DNA of 23,682 nt from Byssothecium circinans. Lineage: Eukaryota; Ascomycota; Dothideomycetes; Pleosporales; Massarinaceae. Below are positions 1 through 7,294 of this stretch, piece by piece (position 1 is the first letter of the stretch; each line of letters opens with the position of its first letter). The stretch spans positions 1,423,487 to 1,447,168 of the forward strand of contig ML976982.1 in NCBI GenBank assembly GCA_010015675.1, in the 5' to 3' direction. The notes beneath the pieces were generated by a model. That model had not been told where the DNA came from. It was given only the letters and a program-made list of their open reading frames with translations, and made no database searches. The position numbers and the translations under genes are program-made.

Positions 1-186
1 AAGCCTATACAAACTTCCCAAAGGGGAAAGAGGAAGGCTTCAAAGCCTGCTGCAAAGCCTATACAGAAAAAACAGAAGCGTGTGGTGGTTGCAGAGGGTA
101 GGGAGGGTGATCAGGCTCGTGATCCTTCACCCGTGAGAACTACCCGGGGTGGCAGGAACATCAAGCTCCCACAGAAATTCAAGTAG
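1..186 (+). CDS. C-terminal tail of an ORF cut by the window edge, possibly a transposase
   Basis: Frame 1 is open from the first base to a TAG at 184-186, giving 61 residues. The tail is rich in Lys, Arg and Gln and has a repeated KPIQ-type word. It ends in RTTRGGRNIKLPQKFK. Basic tails of this kind occur at the ends of fungal pogo/Fot1-type transposases and of some retroelement polyproteins, so a transposon origin is a guess from memory and no domain is visible. The rest of the gene lies to the left of the window. It could equally be an unrelated nuclear protein. Confidence 0.4.
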   Translation, partial: KPIQTSQRGKRKASKPAAKPIQKKQKRVVVAEGREGDQARDPSPVRTTRGGRNIKLPQKFK

Positions 187-390
187 CACATCTTTTTCGC
201 AGTAGTTTGTTTAGTATTACAATGAATTATTAGAACAATTCAACTATTGTGGATGGCTCTACAACCTCACTGTTGCCAAGAGTGAGATCTTGTTGGGGTG
301 CGCGTTGGCCGAAACCGCGCGTTGGCTGACTAAACACGGTAGAGATTAGCGTCTTGGCAAACATTGGACGGCGCGGCGCGTCTGCCGCTG

Positions 391-432
391 TTCACGTTCA
401 CATTTACATCCACATTCACGTTTACATTCAGC
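391..432. repeat. Imperfect hexanucleotide tandem repeat, about 7 units
   Basis: Seven consecutive 6-bp units follow the pattern TTCACG / TTCACA / TTTACA / TCCACA / TTCACG / TTTACA / TTCAGC. Most differences between units are C/T or G/A transitions. The repeat sits in non-coding DNA and no function is apparent. Confidence 0.7.
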
Positions 433-486
433 AACCGTGCACATGGTGTTCTCGAATTTGATGAGATATAGCTTGATATCTAACGT

Positions 487-789
487 TTAGATAGACCCGT
501 TACGATACAGGTCATCCACCTCTGAGTACCTCGAGCCCCTGCGCGCGCTCTGTGGATGAAGATGCACAACGGCAGGGCCTTCGCCAACGGTAGCTTTGGC
601 AATCTTGGTCGCTGCGGCAAACAACTGTTTGGCTTTCGTAGCAGCAGCGCGTGCTGTCTTCGTGATTGTGGGTGCGATGGCGTCGTGGAGGATTACGAGT
701 GAGCCGCGACGGTTTTGTTGCTGAGCTTGGTCCTGTAGGCGCTCGCTCCGCCTCTTCCGGCAAGGGTCTGTCGTCGATCGAGGAGCCAT
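487..789 (-). CDS. Possible small basic protein, unrecognised
   Basis: A minus-strand reading frame from ATG at 789 to TAA at 487 encodes 100 residues, starting MAPRSTTDP. The N-terminal third is rich in Arg and Gln. An Ala/Lys/Thr-rich stretch in the middle looks helical, and the C-terminus is polar. The frame stays open further upstream to another possible start near 864. I recognise no family. It has no visible intron and overlaps another open frame on the same strand, so it may be a chance ORF. Confidence 0.22.
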   Translation of the reverse strand: MAPRSTTDPCRKRRSERLQDQAQQQNRRGSLVILHDAIAPTITKTARAAATKAKQLFAAATKIAKATVGEGPAVVHLHPQSARRGSRYSEVDDLYRNGSI

Positions 790-1125
790 GGTTTTGCGGA
801 TGGATGGGATAGTTGGTCGTTGCACTTGACCAAGCTGCCCATATACCACCGCGGCCGACGGGTACAAAGAATTGCAAAGACTGGTTCACTCTAGTAAGCG
901 AGGCTTGTTGAAAGCCAGTGAAGCTGTTTGCGGCCACAGGGTTACAGTGACTTCCGGCAATGGGGTCAAAGGGAACATCGAAACCCGTGCTCCGTCACCC
1001 TATGAAAGGGGCTCCGAGTTGTCAGGGTTACTACGTTGCCCATTTTAGCTGTCGCCAGAAGGCTGGGATCAGTTTCTCCCGTGACTGACGAGAGCAGCAT
1101 GTTAACGCAGCGACTACCTACTACA

Positions 1126-2208
1126 ATGTCCCAATGGTACTTTCTATACGGAGTAGCAGTGTTTCTGCACTGTCTCGCAACACCCATACGGGCAGACTTC
1201 GACGCCAACAGCACGCAGAACCTATTTGTGTATTTTTCGCAGTCCTCTGGCCGCAACGCGAGCCTCAATGACCTTTGCACCAATGCCGCCGTGGACGTTG
1301 TCATCATCGGATTTGTTCGCAGTTTCACAGGCACTGCAGGCTATCCTACGATTGACTTCGGGCCAGCAAACTGCAACGAGACAAGAACAGCCAATGCGAC
1401 CGAGGCACCCGGACTGGCTGTTTGCGAAGAACTGGGACAGAAAGTGAAGAAGTGTCAAGATCTGGGAAAGAAGGTGTTTCTGAGCATCGGTGGCTCCAGC
1501 TCTCAAACATCGTTCGAGGCGGGCAAGGTCGGACGTACGGATGCTAAGAAGGCCGCAAGATCTATGTGGGATCTCTTTGGCGGAGGGAAAAAAGTACCTT
1601 CTCTACGTCCTTTTGGCCGCGATGTTATCGTCGACGGGTTTGATATTGGTAAAAGGCTCTTCCCCTACACTTCCTGACTGACGGACTGATGGATTGTGGC
1701 AGATTATGAACAAGGTCCACCTGACAACTATGATTCCTTCGTCTCAGCACTGCGCTCTTATCTCAACACTGGCTCTAAACCCATGTACATCTCAGCCGCT
1801 CCTTTATGCACCAGGAAGAATGCGACCATCTCGGGGGCCGTCTTGGCCCTTGTTGACTTTATCTTCATTCGATTCTACAACGCAGCCGCCTGCTCGTTCG
1901 GCACTCCAGGCTTTTCCGATTCACTCAACGAATGGTATGAGTACATTGTGCCTTCACCAAATCTGTCAGTCCCTAAAGTTCTGCTCGGTGGCCTGAGCTT
2001 TGACAACGGCAATGCGGGTTACATTTCGGCTGAAAGCTTCAAGAGCGCGATTCGGGCCGCGAAACGACCGGAATTCATGTGCCAGTGCTGGAATGAGGAC
2101 AAATTCGGAGGGGTCATGCTTTGGGATGGCCCGAGAGGCTTGGAGAATAAAGCGGAAGGTGGATTAGATTTTTTAACCTCTGTCAAGAATGGCTTGACCG
2201 AGGAATGA
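1126..2208 (+). CDS. Secreted GH18 chitinase (fungal class III type)
   Basis: This is an endo-acting GH18 chitinase that would hydrolyse beta-1,4-GlcNAc bonds outside the cell. The exons are 1126-1648 and 1703-2208. The 54-nt intron (1649-1702, GT..CAG, CTGAC branch site just before the acceptor) splits the catalytic motif. Splicing gives 342 aa and restores DGFDIDYE (residues 170-177), the DxxDxDxE signature with Glu177 as the acid/base. Residues 1-23 form a signal peptide that probably ends at PIRA. The Lys/Gly-rich run before the intron and the GGVMLWDGP segment near the C-terminus fit class III chitinases. No chitin-binding module or GPI signal is visible. I chose the ATG at 1126 because it opens directly into the signal peptide; an in-frame ATG at 1099 would add nine residues. 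The gene is followed on the same strand by a chitin synthase, which suggests a role in remodelling that polymer. Confidence 0.92.
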
Positions 2209-2735
2209 TGGTTTCGCCGCATCGGGGGTGCTAACGTCACAGTAACCCGAACAGACGGTTGCTCCCCTTCATAAGTACTCGCGGAGCGTAGTGGATACGG
2301 CTGAAATTGGATTTACGTGGAAATTACATCCTTTGCGAACTAATAAGGCCTAACACATTAATTCAATAAGTGGCATGCAATGATTTAGAGAGCGGATGGT
2401 AAAAGAACGTAACTCTAATTCCACCCGTGCGCGTGAGTAGCTAAAAGATGGTAACATTGCGCCGTTCCTGTTGCATTCCTTGTTCGAAATCCTCCCTTTT
2501 GGTCATCCACTTTCGGACTTACGGTTGCCTGTCTCGGCTAGTGCTCTCTGCGCGATAGGTGCCTTTCCGGCACACTGCTTTCGGGAGAACTAAGTCGTCG
2601 TTCGGCGCTATGTGCAGTACAGTTGTAGGGCTTCGGTTTGTAATAGCCGCCTTCACAACGTTCCCTCCGCAATGATCGAACCCTGTTCCAAAAGCTCGCA
2701 GAAATACGAGTAAAGGGAGAATAGTGGAGAGGAAG
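2209..2735. other. Intergenic region between chitinase and chitin synthase
   Basis: This stretch of 527 bp has no coding sequence I can support. It must carry the chitinase 3' end and the chitin synthase promoter. It has moderate GC content and no obvious repeat, TATA box or CT-rich tract. Open frames on the opposite strand (2519-3035) are shadows of the synthase N-terminus. Confidence 0.5.
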
Positions 2736-4894
2736 ATGGACATGAATGATGGGGGAAACGAGTCCCAGACAGAAAAGTGGCGAGAGCCAGATGAAGACGG
2801 GAAGAACGACGGGCCAGCTCAAGAAGCAGATACGGAGAAAGGTCCAGCCAACGAAGAAGCGACGGAGAGGAAATCGGAGAGTGGCGATACGGTTGGGCTG
2901 CAATCGGTCAGTGAAGACACGGCGGACAAACAACTGGTCGACCCAAAAAATACCATCGAAGGATGCGGATACCCCGAAATACCAGACCCGCAAGACCCAG
3001 CGCGAGTTCTCAACCCCAAAGAGGTCCGGAATCAACGCCTCTTTTTCTTCAGCTTACTTGCTTGCTTCAACATAGGCATGGCCATGATTGCCGTTTTCGC
3101 GCACCAGGGGCTTTTTGTATTCTGCTTCATCATTTTCATCAAAAGCAAAGACTGCATATCTGCCATCATCTCAGTCATTGGGCTGTCCATGAGAGGAATT
3201 TATCGCACATTTAAGCCGCCGGCCCCCGTCCCTCGGCAGTGGATTCTGACGCTGATCCCCGCATATTCGGAGAGTGAGGAGCAGATCGTCAAGACTATTT
3301 ACTCGCTCCGTGATAACGAAGTTGGACCACATCATCAGGTTATGGTTGTTCTGCTTGACGGGAGGCCTCGCGATGTGCGTAGCCATATGACGCGAATTGT
3401 GCGCGAGTTTGAGCGGCCTTACGTTACGTTCAGAAGTAAACGAGGTGTATTAAAGATCCTGGCGGGCTTTGCACAGGATGTGCCGGTTATCGTTATCGAA
3501 AAAGTGAAGAATAGTGGTAAGTCTCAAGGCCGACAAACAAACCGAGGAAAGGTCAAGCTAACCGATGAGACAGGTAAAAAGGATTCGCTTATCTTATGCC
3601 ATGATCTGTTCAATATGCCACGACAAAACATGCCTGTGTATACGAGGCTGCTTAGGGAGGAGATTTGGACCGACATCCTACCCATTTTAACCGCGGGCGA
3701 GGACTTCACAAAATTTGATATGGTCTTTTGTACGGACGCCGACTCGATCATATACAAAGGGGCGGTAAAAAGTCTAGCAAATGCTCTTGTGAGAGACCAA
3801 AATGCCATAGCCGCCTGTGGGCTTGTCCTGGTTGAACTGGAGCCAGGGTACGAGTGGTCTTTCTGGAATCTGTATCAGCAATTCCAGTATACCTTTGGCC
3901 AATTCGTCCGAAGACGAGCAGAGAGTTTCTTGGGAAAAGTAACTTGTCTGCCCGGCTGCATCACGATGATAGCAGTTCGCGAGCAAATGGCAGGGGCTAT
4001 AGGAAAGTACGCAGAGCCCGTCTCCAGCTACCCGATCATTCAGCACCAAGTACAATACCTCGTAAGTCTTGTGCCCTCTCTGATCCTCCAAACGTGGCTA
4101 ATGTTGTAGGGTACTGATCGACGGCTCACATACTCAATGCTATCTCAAGACAAGAAGCTTCACACGCTTTTCGTTCCTGAAGCAGTTAGTGAGACGGTTG
4201 CACCGCAGTCTCTGCAGCATTATCTCTCTCAACGCCGGCGTTGGGGTTCCAATGCATATTTCAACAACTATTTTTATTGGATGGGCGAAAACGTAAGGAA
4301 AAAAGCATGCTGGAATCGCGGAACGAACTCGGCTGACCGAAGCATTCTAGATGATCGTTGCCACCCGCATTGCGGCAGCAGTGGATGTAATCCGGCTTAC
4401 GCTAGTATATTACCGTATCTTCAACACGGCTCTATTCTTAAAATCGTTAACACAAGGAGTGTCCATAATGGAGCTTGTGCCGCTCCTCGTAGTCAGTCAG
4501 CTGCCCACCATATTCTTCACATTTTCGGTCATATTGCTCGAGAGCGAACTGCGCAAAAGGGCGCACAAACTGTTCCTTGGATTCTGCGTCAACAAATGCA
4601 TCAGCTATTCTATTTCGTTGGCTATTTTTACAAGGGTGGCTTGGAATTTGGGAAACCAAGGTATGTCCATTCCGAACGCGCACTGAACAAGGGAGGGCCC
4701 AATTGTTGCCCGGATCTAGAGCACAACAAGAACTGACTTGACAACTAGCTTGGGGAATGTCAGGGGTCACAGCCTCTTCGGCTCCAGCAGATACGATGGT
4801 GACAGCAACTTTGCAAAAGGCGGAAGAGGGTCAGGCAGGCCTTGAGCCGACTGATATGGATCCTGATAGAGAAAATATAATGGAAGCTATGTAA
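2736..4894 (+). CDS. Chitin synthase-like GT2 glycosyltransferase
   Basis: This membrane GT2 enzyme would polymerise GlcNAc from UDP-GlcNAc. The exons are 2736-3516, 3574-4061, 4110-4292, 4351-4660 and 4749-4894, giving 635 aa. All introns are GT..AG with branch-like CTAAC, CTAAT or CTGAC. The first (3517-3573) is 57 nt, keeps frame and has no stop, so it can be read through by mistake; removing it restores KNSGKKDSL. The order is: a charged N-terminus of about 95 aa, membrane helices at about 102-136, IPAYSESEEQ at about 174, DADS (315-318), GTDRRLT (424-430), QRRRW (464-468), then several membrane helices and a soluble tail. DADS, TDR and QRRRW are the conserved chitin synthase motifs. The protein lacks the myosin and cytochrome b5 modules of classes V/VII and IV, so a short class VI-like member is my best guess. 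A hyaluronan-synthase-like activity is not excluded. It converges on a nucleotide-sugar dehydrogenase. The start at 2736 is the first ATG in frame. Confidence 0.9.
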
Positions 4895-4944
4895 ATTTAA
4901 GTCTTGGAAACAAATGCATTCCTCGAACTGTTGTGAATATCAAA

Positions 4945-6204
4945 TTATCTAAACTCCTGCACCTTAATTCCAGACCCCATCTTCTGCAACGTCTCCAAAA
5001 CTCCAAAATCAACACCCATTTGTCTTATGCAAATTGCGATGGCATCAAAATTCTCGTCGAGGTATTGTGTACACCACAAGACGTCTTCGAGCTTCTCTAT
5101 CCACTTCACATCCTCGCGCTGCACGAGCGGGTCGTAAAAGGCCAAGCGGCTACAGCCTAAATTGCGCAGCTTCCTAGCAAAAGCAAGCCCCGGAGAGCAC
5201 GAGAGTACCGATTGTCCCGGCTTGTAGCCAAGGCCGACAACGAGGATACGCGGGGAGTGATCGGCCAACGTTGAACTGACGAGCTCGTGTAATTTGCGAG
5301 CCTTTGTTCTAGGTCGTTTCCGCATTTGGGCTGTTGCTTTCCCCAGGACGGGTAGGTTCTTGTTGTTCGCAAACAGGTAGAATGGATTTACCGGGATGCA
5401 GTGGCCACCAACTCCAAGGCCGGGAGAAAAGGGTGTGAAGCCGTAGGGCTTACTGCTTGCAGCTTGTATCATCTCGTGAGGATCAACGCCGTGGGTTTGA
5501 GCTGCGTCAGCCATCTCGTTGACGTAGGCGATGTTTATCATGCGCTGGCAGTTCTCGAACAGCTTGGTCATCTCAGCTGTCTCTGGCGATGAAACAGGAA
5601 TGACTTTGTCGAATACCTTAGCGTAGAGGCTTTGGATAACATCAAGCGCCTTGGGCGTGAGCCCTGAGACAAGTTTCGGGATTTCCTTTGCGGTGGGAGA
5701 AGGGCGGCCTGGATCGACACGTTCTGGCGACATTCCGCAGTGATATGTGTCCTTGTAGGAGGTAAAGAACTGGCGTGTAGTTCCGACACAGACCGTCGAC
5801 TCGAGAACAATGGCGGAGCCAGGCCGGGCGTAGCTCAAAACCATGCTGATGGCGGACAAGACGTGTATGAGATTGACGGACTGATCGTCCTTGAGCAGTG
5901 TCGGCACAGAAATGAGATAGTGCGTAGCTTGCGCCAGCTTTTCCGTGTCCGTTGTGAGGGTCACATTGGGAAGGCATTGGTATGACTTCTTCAGCGCGTC
6001 AATTCGCTGCTGGGAAATATCGAATCCGATGGTCTTGAAGCGACGGCTGAATTCGCGGAGCAGTGACTCGCCGACATAACCAACGCCGACAATGCAGACG
6101 CAAGGTGTGATCGTTTGGATGTCGATTATATCTCGCCGTGGAGACACTCGCCGTAGAGTGGGCACGATCTGGTTTGAGGGCTTGCGACGGTGCGTGTAAG
6201 CCAT
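4945..6204 (-). CDS. UDP-N-acetylhexosamine 6-dehydrogenase-like (UDPGDH/MGDH family)
   Basis: This cytosolic NAD-dependent enzyme would oxidise C6 of a UDP-sugar to a uronic acid in two steps. It is a single exon of 419 aa. The Rossmann motif GVGYVG is at 40-45, ESTVCVGTTR at 135-144, SPERVDPG at 159-166, KLFEN with the conserved Lys at 214, NIA at 224-226 and GVGGHCIPVNP at 264-274 with catalytic Cys269. GVGGHCIPV and SPERxxPG are typical of the UDP-GlcNAc/UDP-ManNAc/UDP-GalNAc dehydrogenase branch (WbpA, WecC, TviB types). UDP-glucose dehydrogenases have GFGGSCF instead. The C-terminal UDP-binding motif, usually GxxYKxxxxDxRxSP, reads GLGYKPGQSVLSCSP, so the usual Asp and Arg are missing. 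The stop lies 50 bp from the stop of the chitin synthase. The start at 6204 is the first ATG upstream of the Rossmann fold. Confidence 0.88.
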   Translation of the reverse strand: MAYTHRRKPSNQIVPTLRRVSPRRDIIDIQTITPCVCIVGVGYVGESLLREFSRRFKTIGFDISQQRIDALKKSYQCLPNVTLTTDTEKLAQATHYLISVPTLLKDDQSVNLIHVLSAISMVLSYARPGSAIVLESTVCVGTTRQFFTSYKDTYHCGMSPERVDPGRPSPTAKEIPKLVSGLTPKALDVIQSLYAKVFDKVIPVSSPETAEMTKLFENCQRMINIAYVNEMADAAQTHGVDPHEMIQAASSKPYGFTPFSPGLGVGGHCIPVNPFYLFANNKNLPVLGKATAQMRKRPRTKARKLHELVSSTLADHSPRILVVGLGYKPGQSVLSCSPGLAFARKLRNLGCSRLAFYDPLVQREDVKWIEKLEDVLWCTQYLDENFDAIAICIRQMGVDFGVLETLQKMGSGIKVQEFR

Positions 6205-6822
6205 GGCGTTTATTGCTGCAGTGATGGTATCGACCCAGGAGGCGAACGTCGTTTGAGTAGATGCGTTCTGGTGGAGAATAGATGAAAGATCTCATACCGA
6301 ACAGACCAGAATCATCATGATTGTTTATGTCAAATGCGTACAGACAGCTGACCCGATGGGTGGCGCGGTTCCATCCAGGCAAACTTCTCTTGCACACGAG
6401 GCAGTGTAGACCATCGCAGCGTGCTTTCATGACAGACGTTCGGTATACCGCTAAGAGAAAACAAAAAAATCGCGTTCCATAACCGTCGAGTGAGATGCAC
6501 CGACACAGTGGGCTCACCGAAGTAGAACAAAAAGACCTTGTAGCTGAAATATTGCGGTACATCTTAGGGTGACATCGAATCCCAAAATCCGCGCTTAAAT
6601 CGGCCGCTCTTCAAAGGCGACTTTCAGTGTGACGAGGTCTGAAGCTGTGACGGGTCTGGTGACGTGGTGGTTTCGTAGAGGAAGTATTGGGAGCAGACAA
6701 TCACTAGGCAAGTAATTCTGGAAGATTCGGCTTGGGTCCAGGTTTCTGGCAATCGTCGATCGGTCAAGGATGAGTGTTCGGACAGGGGATCTTGAAAGAA
6801 TAGATAAGATGTTTTCCAGCTT
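6205..6822. other. Intergenic region upstream of the dehydrogenase
   Basis: About 600 bp between the start of the dehydrogenase and the edge of the duplicated NLR segment. It should contain the dehydrogenase promoter. Open frames here on the minus strand (5999-6562 and 6624-6860) resemble no known protein and end in unrelated sequence, so I treat them as chance. I see no repeat or RNA gene. Confidence 0.5.
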
Positions 6823-7294
6823 GATACACTCACATGCACTTGCAGTTTCCGGTTTTGCAACGCCGCTTAGCTGTCATCCCACGCTTACCCCTGTCTCGCT
6901 TAGCATAGGCTTTACCTAGGTCGCTCTAGCTTCAGTCAGCATGACTCCACGCTTCTTGTCCGCAGAAGCCTCTTCGCTTATTACTCATCAATGTTAACAA
7001 TAACTTACAGCGTATAGTATAGTTCTCTTAGCCTCGTTTATCGTCACGTATAATAGAAAGGAAACTTCAGATCTTATTTAACTTACGACTTCGTAGAGCA
7101 TATGAAAACGCAGAAGCAAAAGGCGCGATTAAAACACCTTCCTGACCAGCTTCCGTATTGAGAGCCTTGAACCCTTCTTCCTTTCGTTGCGCTGCAACAT
7201 AGACTCCTCACTTACTACTAGCAGCTCCTGATGCTCTTCCCTCCCTCTTCGAGAACTAGGTAAAGCGTCTATCTTGGCTGCCAGGTCTATACAC
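6823..7294 (-). repeat. Duplicated NLR 3' flank, intact copy
   Basis: This segment holds the last 165 bp of the NLR coding sequence and about 300 bp downstream. It occurs again in inverted orientation at about 14607-15079 with nearly the same length. The match ends at GTGTATC on both sides, beyond which the sequences are unrelated. In the alignment by eye there are many transitions and few indels. Confidence 0.85.

Larger units (their letters stand above)
187..1125. other. Intergenic region with a GC-rich patch and a hexamer repeat
   Basis: There is no clear gene between the left-edge ORF and the chitinase, apart from a weak small ORF at 487-789 listed separately. At 299-336 a GC-rich stretch contains GCGCGTTGGC twice in direct orientation, about 20 bp apart. 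A degenerate hexamer repeat follows at 391-432. This may be the end of the mobile element whose ORF tail lies at 1-186, but I could not find a matching terminal inverted repeat. The segment next to 1126 should hold the chitinase promoter; I see no clear TATA box there. Confidence 0.5.

Noticed and set aside
2724..2735. Start of the chitin synthase at GTG 2724
   Set aside because: GTG is not a usual nuclear start in fungi, and an in-frame ATG follows at 2736.
5999..6562. Minus-strand ORF of 187 codons upstream of the dehydrogenase
   Set aside because: It overlaps the dehydrogenase N-terminus in another frame and has no recognisable domain.
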